64,000 nt of DNA from Helicobacter pylori (GTDB taxonomy: Bacteria > Campylobacterota > Campylobacteria > Campylobacterales > Helicobacteraceae): the NCBI RefSeq assembly GCF_016748675.1, contig NZ_CP051534.1, positions 1,364,001 to 1,428,000 of the forward strand. The letters are read 5' to 3'. A program made the translations under genes and the position numbers. The notes beneath the pieces were generated by a model. It was not told the origin of the DNA and did not search any database. It saw only the letters and a list, made by a program, of their open reading frames with translations. Each line of letters begins with the position of its first letter. Position 1 is the stretch's first letter. Positions 19,760-28,822 of the stretch are shown piece by piece.

Positions 19760-22621
19760 ATGGCAAAGAAAAAACAAGAAGTAAGGAATAATGAAATTTT
19801 TGTCGCTCAAAAACTCGCTGAAGATGAATTGAACACTAACGAGATTAATGAGCCGTTAGAAATGTTAGACTTTAAAAGCTTTGATAATAATAAGGAGCTT
19901 TTAGATTACCAACAGCAAGCTTTGATTAACGCTTTTAGAATGCTTGTCGCTTATTTTAAGGATTTCAAAGAGAATAAAAAAGAATTTTACGCGTTTTATC
20001 AAGAGCATTATTCATTCGCTAATTGCGATTTCACTAACAAAAAACTCAATCATTTGTTAAAGAGCCATTTTAAGGTGGAAAATCAGCGCGTGAGTTTTGA
20101 AAATTTTATCAACCGCTTAGCCTTTTACATGGCCACAGGGAGCGGTAAAACGATTGTCATCATCAAACTTGTAGAGCTTTTAAGCGTGGCTATGGGAATG
20201 GGTTTAATCCCTAAGAAAAATATCATGTTTTTTAGTGCCAATGAAAATTTGATCAAGCAATTTGAAAAAGAAATTGAAAAATACAACCGGGGTAAGGACT
20301 TTTCCAAGCAAATTGATTTCAAAAACCTTAAAAGCGTTACCAATAAAGATTTCCATCGCGCTCCAAAAGATTTTTTTGAAAAAATCGCTCTTTTTTATTA
20401 CCGTGCGGATTTGATGAATGATGAAGAAAGCAAGGAAAACCTTTTAAATTATAAGGATTATTGGGATAATGGGGAAAATTATGTGATTTTAGATGAAGCG
20501 CATAAGGGGAACAAGTCTGAGAGCAAAAGACAGGCTATCTTTAGTCTGCTGTCTTTAAAAGGGTTTTTATTCAATTTCAGCGCCACTTTCACCGAAGAGA
20601 GCGATCTCATCACTTCGGTGTATAATTTGAGCGTGGGCGAGTGGGTGAAGCTTGGCTATGGTAAAGAGTCTGTTTTATTGAAGAAAAACAACTTAAACGC
20701 TTTTAAGGAATTAAAAGATTTAAACGATAGGGAAAAAGAAATCGCTCTTTTAAAAGCGTTACTGCTTTTAGGCATGCAAAAACGCTATAAAACAGAAGGC
20801 TACTTTCATGACCCTTTAATGCTCGTGTTCACGCATTCTGTGAATGTGGAAAACAGCGATGCGGAAATCTTTTTTAAAACTTTAGCGCGCGTGATTGAAA
20901 ATGACGATGAGAGCGATTTTGTAAAAGCTAAAGAAGATTTATTAGAGGAAATAAAAAATCCGGAATTTCTTTTTAGCGATGGCAAAGATAAAGACTATAA
21001 GGTTAAGGTTTTTAAAGAGGGTTTAAAGAGCATGGATTTTAAAGGCTTAAAAGAAGAAGTTTTTTATGCTAATAGCGGGCATATTGAAGTGATTATTAAC
21101 CCTAAAAACAACCAAGAAATCGCTTTCAAGCTCAACACAAGCGATAAAGTCTTTTGCTTGATTAAAATAGGCGATATTACAGAATGGATTTATGAAAAAT
21201 TAAAGAGCGTGAAGGTGGTGAGCAAGAATTTAAGCTTTAAAGAAGAGAGCTATTTCAGCCAGATTGACAAGAGCAGTATCAATATCTTAGTGGGATCTCG
21301 CACTTTTGAAACCGGGTGGGATAGCACAAGGCCTAGCGTGATTTTATTTTTAAATATAGGGCTTGATGATGACGCTAAAAAGCTGGTGAAACAATCTTTT
21401 GGAAGGGGCGTAAGGATTGAAAGCGTCAAAAACCAACGCCAAAGGTTAGCGTATTTGGATATAGATGAAGCCATTAAAGAAAACTTGAAACCAAACGCCG
21501 CAATGCTAGAAACGCTTTTTGTGATACCCACTAACCATGCAAGCCTTGAAGCGATTTTAAAGATCCAAAAAGAGAGCGAAAATAGGGGTGAGAATAGAGG
21601 TTCTTGGCGTGAAATCAAATTAGAAAAAACGCCGATGAAACACGCCTTATTCGTGCCTTGCTACCGAAAAGAACAAACCAACGCTCTTAAAATTTCTCCA
21701 AGCGCTTCGTTTAAAATGAGCGAAAAAAATTTTAAGGATTTAAAAGAGTATTTTCATTTAATGAGTGAAAAGCATTTTATTTTAAAGCATGAAATTTATA
21801 ACCCTAAAGATTACACGCTGTTAAAAGACATGATACAAACAGCGCATTTTAAAAAGGTATCAACCTGGCATTATAAAGATTTAGATTGCATGATTTCTGA
21901 AATTAAAGGCAAGCTATACCCTAATCAAAAAGTGCCTAAAGACGAGTTTAACGCCCTAGATAATGAGAAAATCGTGCATTTTAAAAGGATTAAAGTTAAG
22001 GCAGATAAAAAAGAAGCATTAATGAAAACCATCCAAGAAGTGAAAGAGTATGCGCCTTTGGATAAAGAAAAACACAAACAAGACAGAACATTCAAAGTTG
22101 GTGAAGCCGAGCTGTTAAAACTCAAAGAGCATTACTACACCCCTTTAATTAAAGCCAAAAATTGCGATTGGCTTAAGCATGTGGTTAAAGTAGAAAGTGA
22201 GATTGATTTTTTAAAAGAGTTACAAAAAACTGAAACGATAAAAACGCTGCAAGAAAACTATGATTTTTGGGCGTTCAGCAAGATTGATGAGCATTTAGAC
22301 AATTTGTTTATCCCTTATATAGACAACGCTGCAGAAAGGAAATTTTTCCCTGATTTTATCTTTTGGCTAGAAAAAGGCGGCACGCAGATCATTTGCTTCA
22401 TTGATCCTAAAGGGACCGAACACACTAGTGGCCTACGCAAGGCAGATCCATATAAAAACCTTTTTAAAGATAAGATCTTTAACCCTAAAAACGATCCCCA
22501 TTTCAAGATCAAAGTGGTTTTAAAATTTTATGGAAATAAGGATAAAGTGGCGGATGGTTATAGAGATTATTGGATTAAAAAAGGGAAGTTAAACGATTTT
22601 TTTCTAACCTTAAAGGATTAA
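19760..22621 (+). CDS. res: Type III restriction endonuclease subunit (Res)
   Basis: 953 aa, full length for a Res subunit. Superfamily 2 translocase with Walker A ATGSGKT (125-131), DEAH box 245-248, and motif VI QSFGRGVRIE; a C-terminal PD-x(n)-DxK nuclease is visible around 863-882 (FFPDF then IDPKG). The ATG follows the mod stop by 9 nt with a strong GGAGG site, so the two are cotranscribed. Type III Res needs Mod for target recognition; with mod off upstream, this intact gene should be functionally silent. Confidence 0.95.
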   Translation: MAKKKQEVRNNEIFVAQKLAEDELNTNEINEPLEMLDFKSFDNNKELLDYQQQALINAFRMLVAYFKDFKENKKEFYAFYQEHYSFANCDFTNKKLNHLLKSHFKVENQRVSFENFINRLAFYMATGSGKTIVIIKLVELLSVAMGMGLIPKKNIMFFSANENLIKQFEKEIEKYNRGKDFSKQIDFKNLKSVTNKDFHRAPKDFFEKIALFYYRADLMNDEESKENLLNYKDYWDNGENYVILDEAHKGNKSESKRQAIFSLLSLKGFLFNFSATFTEESDLITSVYNLSVGEWVKLGYGKESVLLKKNNLNAFKELKDLNDREKEIALLKALLLLGMQKRYKTEGYFHDPLMLVFTHSVNVENSDAEIFFKTLARVIENDDESDFVKAKEDLLEEIKNPEFLFSDGKDKDYKVKVFKEGLKSMDFKGLKEEVFYANSGHIEVIINPKNNQEIAFKLNTSDKVFCLIKIGDITEWIYEKLKSVKVVSKNLSFKEESYFSQIDKSSINILVGSRTFETGWDSTRPSVILFLNIGLDDDAKKLVKQSFGRGVRIESVKNQRQRLAYLDIDEAIKENLKPNAAMLETLFVIPTNHASLEAILKIQKESENRGENRGSWREIKLEKTPMKHALFVPCYRKEQTNALKISPSASFKMSEKNFKDLKEYFHLMSEKHFILKHEIYNPKDYTLLKDMIQTAHFKKVSTWHYKDLDCMISEIKGKLYPNQKVPKDEFNALDNEKIVHFKRIKVKADKKEALMKTIQEVKEYAPLDKEKHKQDRTFKVGEAELLKLKEHYYTPLIKAKNCDWLKHVVKVESEIDFLKELQKTETIKTLQENYDFWAFSKIDEHLDNLFIPYIDNAAERKFFPDFIFWLEKGGTQIICFIDPKGTEHTSGLRKADPYKNLFKDKIFNPKNDPHFKIKVVLKFYGNKDKVADGYRDYWIKKGKLNDFFLTLKD

Positions 22622-22670
22622 TTTATTGAAAGGGGTTAAAGATCCGTTTAAATCAGCCTTGAATGTAACG

Positions 22671-23417
22671 CTAGTTTTTCACATCGCTTAAAAACACATG
22701 CCTTAAAAGTTTAGCGTTGCTTAAAAAAGCGTTTTTCAACACCGCGCTTTTATAAGTGTAATGATCTTCAATGCTTGAAACTTCGCCCACAAACACCCCC
22801 GCTCCAAAAATCCCATCTAGCCCGCTCGTTAGCACTTGATCGCCTATGTTAATTTCAGCGTTAGGGACAATAAAATCCACGACTAATTCTTGCTTGAAAT
22901 TCGATCCTATAAAGCCTAACACTTGATTTTTGCCTACCATCACGCTATAAGCGCAGCGCTTGTGAGCGTTCAAAAACCCATTCAAGCGCCCTTTTTCTAG
23001 CACGGCAATGCCTATGGCTTGATTGTGAGAAACAAGGCCATAAATCTTATTTTCTTCTAAATCCATGATAGGGTTGAGAGAGACGCTGTGCGTGTCTTCT
23101 AAACTGATGAATGAAGTCATAAAAGTGGGGGAATAGATCATTTTTGGCTTTTCTAAAGGATAAACGCTATTCAAACGCTCTTTCAAATCGGCGTTTTCTA
23201 GTTTTAAAGCTTCTAAAATCAAGCGTTCTTTTTGAAATTCCTTAATGTTTTTGGCTTGAAAAAAATACGCTTGAATGTTGTCCAATAGGCTGTTTTTAGC
23301 GCTCATCAAGGCATTTTTAATCCGGTCGCTGATATAAGAAGAACTGCCCTTAAAATCTAAAAAATAAAAAATAAGAAAAATCCCTAAAAGCCAAAGGAAT
23401 TTAAAATAAAAACGCAT
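22671..23417 (-). CDS. mreC: Rod shape-determining protein MreC
   Basis: 248 aa. One N-terminal transmembrane helix (about 6-22), a coiled-coil stretch (about 45-85) and the beta-rich periplasmic MreC core containing the FLNAHKRCAYSVMVG and GDQVLTSGLDGIFGAGVFVGEV segments. It links the cytoplasmic MreB filaments to the elongation peptidoglycan synthases. It is 3 nt downstream of mreB and is convergent with res, from which it is separated by only 49 nt. Confidence 0.93.
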   Translation of the reverse strand: MRFYFKFLWLLGIFLIFYFLDFKGSSSYISDRIKNALMSAKNSLLDNIQAYFFQAKNIKEFQKERLILEALKLENADLKERLNSVYPLEKPKMIYSPTFMTSFISLEDTHSVSLNPIMDLEENKIYGLVSHNQAIGIAVLEKGRLNGFLNAHKRCAYSVMVGKNQVLGFIGSNFKQELVVDFIVPNAEINIGDQVLTSGLDGIFGAGVFVGEVSSIEDHYTYKSAVLKNAFLSNAKLLRHVFLSDVKN

Positions 23418-23420
23418 GCA

Positions 23421-24464
23421 TTATTCACTAAAACCCACACGGCTGAGTAAATCCAAATCTTGTATGGCTTCTCCTGTGCCTTTGGCTACGGCCAATAAAG
23501 GCTCATCGCCCACATACACAGGGAGTTTAACCATATCGCTTAAATACTTGTCTAAGCCCTTAATCAAAGCCCCACCGCCGGTAAGCACCACGCCATTTTG
23601 CACAATGTCTTTAGCCAGATCCGGCTTCACTTCTTCAAGCACGCTCCTTAAAGCGCTAGAGATTTCCCTCACCTGATCTTTAATGGCTTCAAACACATCA
23701 TCAGAGCTCAATTCAATCGTGTGCAACAACCCGCTCACTTGATCCCTCCCTGACACTTCCATGGTAAGAGGCGGATCCAATTTGATCGCGCAACCGATTT
23801 CAATCTTAATCTCTTCGCCGGTGCGCTCCCCTATCAATAGATTGAATTTCTTGCGGATATATTCCACGATGCTTTGATCCAATTTATCCCCAGCCACTCT
23901 AATGCTTTTAGAAATGACTAGCCCCCCAAGGCTGATCACGCCAATTTCAGTCGTGCCGCCGCCAATATCCACGATCAAACTCCCTTGAGGCTCTTTCACC
24001 GGTAAGCCTGCTCCAATCGCGGCTGCCATAGGCTCTTCAATCAAAAAGACTTCTCTAGCCCCCGCGCTTAAAGCGCTCTCTTTAACCGCATTCCTTTCCA
24101 CGCTTGTCAATCCATAAGGCACGCACACCATGATGCGCGGGCGAATCCATGTCTTTCGTTTGTGCGCTTTTTCAATAAAATAGCGAATCATTTTAGCGGT
24201 AATGTCATAATCGGCAATCACGCCATCTTTCATGGGGCGAATCGCTCTGATGCTGTTAGGGGTTTTGCCTAGCATTTCTTTAGCCTCACTCCCCACTGCC
24301 AAAATATCATAAGCTTTAGAATCAAACAACCCCATGCGCACCGCCACAATAGAAGGCTCATTGATAATAATGCCCTGCCCTTTGACTAACACAATCGTGT
24401 TAGCCGTGCCTAAATCTATGGCAATATCATGCGAAAACAAACCGATTAATTTGCTAAAAATCAT
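23421..24464 (-). CDS. mreB: Rod shape-determining actin homologue MreB
   Basis: 347 aa, full-length bacterial actin. Phosphate 1 loop IDLGTANT near residue 17, phosphate 2 loop VDIGGGTTEIGVIS near 165, and adenosine motif LTGGGALIKGL near 293 are all present, as is the N-terminal amphipathic membrane segment MIFSKLIGLF. It organises cell-shape and envelope synthesis; in H. pylori it has also been linked to urease activity. Cotranscribed with mreC. Confidence 0.97.
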   Translation of the reverse strand: MIFSKLIGLFSHDIAIDLGTANTIVLVKGQGIIINEPSIVAVRMGLFDSKAYDILAVGSEAKEMLGKTPNSIRAIRPMKDGVIADYDITAKMIRYFIEKAHKRKTWIRPRIMVCVPYGLTSVERNAVKESALSAGAREVFLIEEPMAAAIGAGLPVKEPQGSLIVDIGGGTTEIGVISLGGLVISKSIRVAGDKLDQSIVEYIRKKFNLLIGERTGEEIKIEIGCAIKLDPPLTMEVSGRDQVSGLLHTIELSSDDVFEAIKDQVREISSALRSVLEEVKPDLAKDIVQNGVVLTGGGALIKGLDKYLSDMVKLPVYVGDEPLLAVAKGTGEAIQDLDLLSRVGFSE

Positions 24465-24506
24465 GCCCTTTCTAATCCTTTATCATTAAATTTATAAGCG
24501 TATTTT

Positions 24507-25853
24507 TTAAGGAAGCATTTTAGAATGCGTTTTAGCAATGATCAAAGGTTCAGCTTGTTTTAAAACACAATCTTTGGTGATACGCACTTCCGATCCTTTA
24601 AGCTTGGGCAAATCAAACATTATATCCAAACAAAAATCTTCAATGATCGCCCTTAGACCCCTAGCCCCGGTTTTTCGCTCTAAAGCGAGTCTAGCGATTT
24701 CTTTAATCGCTTCTTCTTCAAAAATCAAATCCACCTCATCCATTTTGAAAAGCTGCTGGTATTGCTTGATTAGGGCGTTTTTAGGCTTTTGTAAAATATC
24801 CACCATCGCTTCTAAACTGATACTATCTAGCGTGCTTAAAACCGGCAAACGGCCAATCAGCTCAGGGATAAGCCCATAAGTAACCAGGTCATGGGTTTGG
24901 ACTAAATGCAAGATCGCTTCTTGCTCTTTTTTGCTCATCTTTTCTTGAGTGAAACCCAACACATTTTGCGTGGTGCGTTTTTTAATGATTTCGGCTAACC
25001 CGTCAAACGCTCCGGCGCAAATGAATAAAATATCGCTCGTGTCAATTTGAATGAAATTGCCCTCAGGGTGCTTTCTGCCGCCTTTGGGGGGGATATTCAC
25101 TAAAGAGCCTTCAACGATTTTCAATAACGCTTGCTGAACGCCCTCGCCAGAAACGTCTCTAGTGATGGAGCGGTTTTCTGACAAACGGCTGATTTTATCA
25201 ATTTCATCAATAAACACAATGCCTTTTTGGGCTTTTTGGACATTCCAATCGCTCGCTTGCAACAATCTTGTAAGGATATTTTCCACGTCTTCGCCCACAT
25301 AACCCGCTTCAGTTAGGCTAGTCGCATCGCTAATGGCGATAGGAATATCCAAATGCTTGGCTAGAGTTTGCGCCATTAAAGTCTTGCCTGATCCTGTAGG
25401 GCCGATTAGTAAAATATTAGACTTGCTCAACTCCACTTCTTCTAAATGCTCTAACTCTAAATCGCTGTCTTGGCTGTCTTGTTTTTTGAGTTTTTCTTTA
25501 AAAGATAAGCGTTTGTAATGGTTATACACGGCTACGGAAAAAACCTTTTTGGCCTGCTCTTGCCCTATCACATAATTATCTAAAACCGCCTTAAGCTCTT
25601 TAGGGGCTGGAATGTGAGAGAGCAAAAATTCTTCTTCATAAGTGCTTGATTCCATTCTTCTCAATCGCTCTCTTTTGAGCGCCAATAAAGAATCCACTCT
25701 GTCGTATTTGTGCAATTCCCCATGCATCACATCTATACAATATTCGCACACGCACACGTCTTTATTGAGATTGCTCGCAAAAATAATGCGGCGTTTTTTG
25801 GGATCTCTTGATTCTGGTTTTTTGCAAAAACTGCAATAAAGCGTTTCGTTCAT
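24507..25853 (-). CDS. clpX: ATP-dependent protease ATPase subunit ClpX
   Basis: 448 aa. N-terminal zinc-binding domain with Cys pairs CSFC and CEYC (residues about 7-40), then an AAA+ motor with Walker A GPTGSGKT, Walker B VFIDEIDK, sensor region [11 protein letters not shown] and the IGF-like loop region for ClpP contact (here LGFTQE). It unfolds substrates for ClpP. The stop of lpxA and this ATG are adjacent, so fabZ-lpxA-clpX form an operon. Confidence 0.96.
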   Translation of the reverse strand: MNETLYCSFCKKPESRDPKKRRIIFASNLNKDVCVCEYCIDVMHGELHKYDRVDSLLALKRERLRRMESSTYEEEFLLSHIPAPKELKAVLDNYVIGQEQAKKVFSVAVYNHYKRLSFKEKLKKQDSQDSDLELEHLEEVELSKSNILLIGPTGSGKTLMAQTLAKHLDIPIAISDATSLTEAGYVGEDVENILTRLLQASDWNVQKAQKGIVFIDEIDKISRLSENRSITRDVSGEGVQQALLKIVEGSLVNIPPKGGRKHPEGNFIQIDTSDILFICAGAFDGLAEIIKKRTTQNVLGFTQEKMSKKEQEAILHLVQTHDLVTYGLIPELIGRLPVLSTLDSISLEAMVDILQKPKNALIKQYQQLFKMDEVDLIFEEEAIKEIARLALERKTGARGLRAIIEDFCLDIMFDLPKLKGSEVRITKDCVLKQAEPLIIAKTHSKMLP

Positions 25854-25854
25854 G

Positions 25855-26667
25855 TTATTCCTCTTGTTTTTCTTCGTTAGAATATTCGCTTGACTTATAC
25901 GCCACGCCCCTAGAACTCTCTAAAATAAAAGAGCAAATCTCTTTCACAAAAGGGTTATTGGCATGCTCTTCTAACTCTAATTTAGCGCTCTCTCGCAAGG
26001 AGGGGACGGGGCGGAACAACCTCTTATAAAGCGCATGGATGAAATCAATATCCTTACTCTCTAGTAACTGGCGCATCCTGTGGCGGTTTAACCCCCTAAT
26101 AAAAGCGCGATTGCCCTCTACGGTGCAATAAGGCGGCACATCTTTGCCTAAAGCGCTCTTACCGGCTATCATGCACCCTTTAGCGATACGCACAAACTGA
26201 TGGATCGCTGTAAGACCGCCAATATTGACATAATCGCCTATTTCAATATGCCCTGCTAAAGTTACGCCATTAGCCAAAATGCAATGGCTGCCAATCACGC
26301 AATCATGAGCGACATGCACATAAGCCATGAGCAGGTTTTTATCCCCAATAATGGTTTTTTTAATCCCCCCTTCAGTGCCGGGATTTATCATGCAAAATTC
26401 CCGAATAAGGTTGTCTTCTCCAATAATCAGTTCGCTGTATTCGCCCTTATATTTTAAATCTTGAGGCTGTGTGCCTAGCGCGGCAAAAGGGAAAATTTCG
26501 GTGTTTTTCCCGATGAAAGTATGCCCTTGTAAGGTTACATTGTTGTGGAGTTTCACGCCTTCATCTAGTTTGACGCCATCTCTAATCACGCAAAATTCCC
26601 CAATCTCTACGCCCTTGCCAATCTCTGCTTTAGGAGAGATGATGGCTGTTTTTGCAATCTTACTCAT
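25855..26667 (-). CDS. lpxA: UDP-N-acetylglucosamine acyltransferase
   Basis: First step of lipid A synthesis: transfers a hydroxyacyl chain from ACP to the 3-OH of UDP-GlcNAc. 270 aa with left-handed beta-helix hexapeptide repeats through residues 1-180 and a C-terminal helical domain. The catalytic His lies in the HVAHDC segment (equivalent to His125 of E. coli). Two bases separate it from fabZ, the classic pairing that balances use of hydroxyacyl-ACP between lipid A and fatty acids. Confidence 0.96.
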   Translation of the reverse strand: MSKIAKTAIISPKAEIGKGVEIGEFCVIRDGVKLDEGVKLHNNVTLQGHTFIGKNTEIFPFAALGTQPQDLKYKGEYSELIIGEDNLIREFCMINPGTEGGIKKTIIGDKNLLMAYVHVAHDCVIGSHCILANGVTLAGHIEIGDYVNIGGLTAIHQFVRIAKGCMIAGKSALGKDVPPYCTVEGNRAFIRGLNRHRMRQLLESKDIDFIHALYKRLFRPVPSLRESAKLELEEHANNPFVKEICSFILESSRGVAYKSSEYSNEEKQEE

Positions 26668-26669
26668 TT

Positions 26670-27149
26670 TTATTCTCTCTCTGCGATCATGGCTTTTAAT
26701 TCGGCTTCAGCGACCACTTTGCCATCCACTTGAGCCGTGCCACCCACTTGCCAAATCATGCCCTTATGCTTTAAGACTTCTAAATGGTATTCTAATCTGT
26801 CGCCTGGGGTTACAGGAATACGGAATTTAACCTTGTCAATCGTCATGAAATACACGATTTTTGTTTTGGCTATTTCAGGGTCAAACCCCCACAAGCTAGT
26901 GAAGGCTAAAAACCCTCCGCTTTGCGCCATGCCCTCTACGATCAAAACGCCCGGGAAAATGGGCTTATTAGGGAAATGCCCATTAAACACGTCTTCATTA
27001 AAAGTGATATTCTTATAAGCGGCAATTTTTTTATTGGCTTGTAACTCTATAATTCTATCCACTAAGAGCATGGGATAGCGGTGAGGTAAAATCTGTAAGA
27101 TATGCTCTATAAAAAATTGAGATTGTAAGTTTTGATGGCTTGGTTCCAT
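26670..27149 (-). CDS. fabZ: 3-hydroxyacyl-ACP dehydratase
   Basis: 159 aa from the ATG at 27149; the nine further in-frame residues upstream (from 27176) do not fit the family length. Hot-dog fold with catalytic His58 (GHFP) and Glu72 (VEGMAQ), the residues known for H. pylori FabZ. It dehydrates hydroxyacyl-ACP in fatty acid elongation. It is the first gene of fabZ-lpxA-clpX-mreB-mreC, with an extended -10 promoter at 27222-27227. Confidence 0.95.
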   Translation of the reverse strand: MEPSHQNLQSQFFIEHILQILPHRYPMLLVDRIIELQANKKIAAYKNITFNEDVFNGHFPNKPIFPGVLIVEGMAQSGGFLAFTSLWGFDPEIAKTKIVYFMTIDKVKFRIPVTPGDRLEYHLEVLKHKGMIWQVGGTAQVDGKVVAEAELKAMIAERE

Positions 27150-27221
27150 AAAATAAACTCCTTGTTTTGGATTCAATTAAAGCGCTATTTTTAGCGTTGG
27201 TTATTCTAAAAAATAACCGCT

Positions 27222-27227
27222 ATTATA
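27222..27227 (-). promoter_or_regulatory. Extended -10 promoter for the fabZ operon
   Basis: TGGTATAAT on the - strand (TG-n-TATAAT), followed downstream by a GGTTATT/AATAACC inverted repeat at 27199-27219 in the leader. The repeat could be a small leader hairpin; it lacks a U tract. Confidence 0.65.
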
Positions 27228-27319
27228 CCATAAGAAAACCGCTCGCTTGCATTTGCAAAAACACCGATGCATTGCGCCATAAGCTTAAAGAAACGCTTTA
27301 CACAGACACCGCTCATGCA

Positions 27320-27709
27320 TCATTCATGCGTGTGGCTTAGAATATTCTCTCTTAAATGGTAGTGTGGGTATTTATTAGAATCCAAAACCACTTGCCCCAT
27401 GAGCTGCTTATCCAAATTGAAAATTAAAGGGGCTAAATAATTCACGGTGGAAAGCTCAATGGGGGTTTGAACCACCATGATATTAGCGACTAGAACGCTC
27501 TTGGCTCCCTCTAATTCCAAAAGGATTTTTAAGGGGGTAGGCACTTCAAATTCGTATTTTCTTAAAGCAAAGGGATTAACCAGCGTGAAAGACACCACGG
27601 AATTTTCTTCTGTGCTATTCAAACGCAAAAAGATTTCATCAACCTTTTGCAAGCGCATTTTATGAATGGTTTCAAACCCTAATATAGGCGCTTTCACATC
27701 AAAAATCAT
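27320..27709 (-). CDS. fliW: Flagellar assembly factor FliW (FliW2-like)
   Basis: 129 aa from the ATG at 27709 (MIFDVKAP), with AAAGGGA 12 nt before it; longer readings from 27721 or 27787 are possible. Family features: VKAPILGFE at the N-terminus, a central [10 protein letters not shown] segment and a C-terminal [10 protein letters not shown]...GQVVLD pattern. FliW proteins bind CsrA and flagellin and tune flagellin translation. H. pylori has two FliW paralogues (HP1154 and HP1377); this is the HP1377 type. Confidence 0.82.
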   Translation of the reverse strand: MIFDVKAPILGFETIHKMRLQKVDEIFLRLNSTEENSVVSFTLVNPFALRKYEFEVPTPLKILLELEGAKSVLVANIMVVQTPIELSTVNYLAPLIFNLDKQLMGQVVLDSNKYPHYHLRENILSHTHE

Positions 27710-27811
27710 AGGCGATTGCATTCCCTTTAAAAAAGCACAAAATCCTCTCCTTAAAGAATAAAAGACCGCCTTAAAACCAGCGCTCAATGATTTCTAAACT
27801 AAAAACTCTGT

Positions 27812-27817
27812 ATTATA
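27812..27817 (-). promoter_or_regulatory. Extended -10 promoter of fliW
   Basis: TGATATAAT on the - strand, about 100 bp before the chosen fliW start. Confidence 0.6.
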
Positions 27818-27857
27818 TCAAACAATTTTGGTAAAATCAATTTTTGCTAGTTTTGGG

Positions 27858-27863
27858 TATAAT
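27858..27863 (+). promoter_or_regulatory. -10 element for the small ORF upstream of bamD
   Basis: TATAAT preceded by TTTTGGG on the + strand, divergent from the fliW promoter. It is about 65 bp before an AAGGAG-preceded ATG at 27928. Confidence 0.5.
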
Positions 27864-27927
27864 CCCAATAACTTAACCATGATGGAAGTTTAACTGAATC
27901 ATTATAAAATACAACAAGGAGTGAGGA

Positions 27928-28077
27928 ATGAGTAAAATAAAACCACAAATCAAGAAAAATAATCCCAGTAAATCTCATTACAGCACTGGGTGGAATGTTT
28001 TTGGTGCGGCTGGGCTTGATTTGGAAAAATGGTGCTGACATTATTCGGTGGGAATAAGAAAGGTAAGAAAAAATAAC
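27928..28077 (+). pseudogene. Small basic/hydrophobic protein gene, apparently frameshifted
   Basis: A good ribosome site (AAGGAG, then GAGGA) precedes an ATG at 27928. Its frame gives only 36 codons to a TGA at 28036. The +1 frame, from about codon 11, encodes a membrane-like stretch (NLITALGGMFLVRLGLIWK) and the +2 frame ends in a basic tail GGNKKGKKK with a TAA at 28075. Reading across these frames gives a coherent protein of about 48 aa: basic start, one hydrophobic helix, lysine tail. I infer a decayed small membrane protein. I do not recognise the family. Confidence 0.4.
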
Positions 28078-28117
28078 CATGAGTTATTCAAAAATTTAAT
28101 TTTATAAGACAGGTGGC

Positions 28118-28780
28118 ATGCGTTTAAAACATTTTAAAACTTTCCTTTTTATCGCAATAGCGATTATTGTGATAGGCACCGGTTGTGCGAACAAAAAGAA
28201 GAAAAAAGACGAATACAACAAACCGGCGATTTTTTGGTATCAAGGGATTTTGAGAGAAATCCTTTTTGCTAATTTAGAAACAGCGGACAATTACTATTCT
28301 TCCTTACAGAGCGAACACATCAATTCCCCCCTTGTCCCAGAGGCGATGCTAGCTTTAGGGCAAGCGCACATGAAAAAGAAAGAGTATGTTTTAGCGTCTT
28401 TTTACTTTGATGAATACATCAAGCGCTTTGGGACTAAGGACAATGTGGATTATTTGACCTTTTTGAAACTGCAATCGCATTATTACGCTTTCAAAAACCA
28501 TTCTAAAGACCAGGAATTTATCTCTAATTCTATTGTGAGTTTGGGCGAATTTATAGAAAAATACCCTAACAGCCGTTACCGCCCCTATGTAGAATACATG
28601 CAAATCAAATTCATTTTAGGGCAAAATGAGCTCAATCGCGCGATCGCGAATGTCTATAAAAAACGCCACAAGCCTGAGGGCGTGAAACGCTATTTAGAAA
28701 GGATAGATGAGACTTTAGAAAAAGAGACTAAACCCAAACCATCGCACATGCCTTGGTATGTGTTAATCTTTGATTGGTAG
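28118..28780 (+). CDS. bamD: Outer membrane assembly lipoprotein BamD (ComL)
   Basis: 220 aa lipoprotein of the BAM complex, which folds beta-barrel proteins into the outer membrane. The signal peptide ends with lipobox GTGC (Cys24). The rest is alpha-helical with TPR-like repeats (PLVPEAMLALGQAHMKKKEYVLASFYFDEYIKRF), typical of the YfiO/BamD family. Historic name ComL reflects a proposed competence role. It lies 42 nt before lon. Confidence 0.92.
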   Translation: MRLKHFKTFLFIAIAIIVIGTGCANKKKKKDEYNKPAIFWYQGILREILFANLETADNYYSSLQSEHINSPLVPEAMLALGQAHMKKKEYVLASFYFDEYIKRFGTKDNVDYLTFLKLQSHYYAFKNHSKDQEFISNSIVSLGEFIEKYPNSRYRPYVEYMQIKFILGQNELNRAIANVYKKRHKPEGVKRYLERIDETLEKETKPKPSHMPWYVLIFDW

Positions 28781-28822
28781 GATATTTCAAAACCATACAA
28801 ATTTATAATAGAGAGATGAAAA

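Noticed and set aside
19760-22621. Res of system 1 as a lethal unopposed nuclease
   Set aside because: Type III Res requires Mod for site recognition, so Res without Mod is expected to be inactive.
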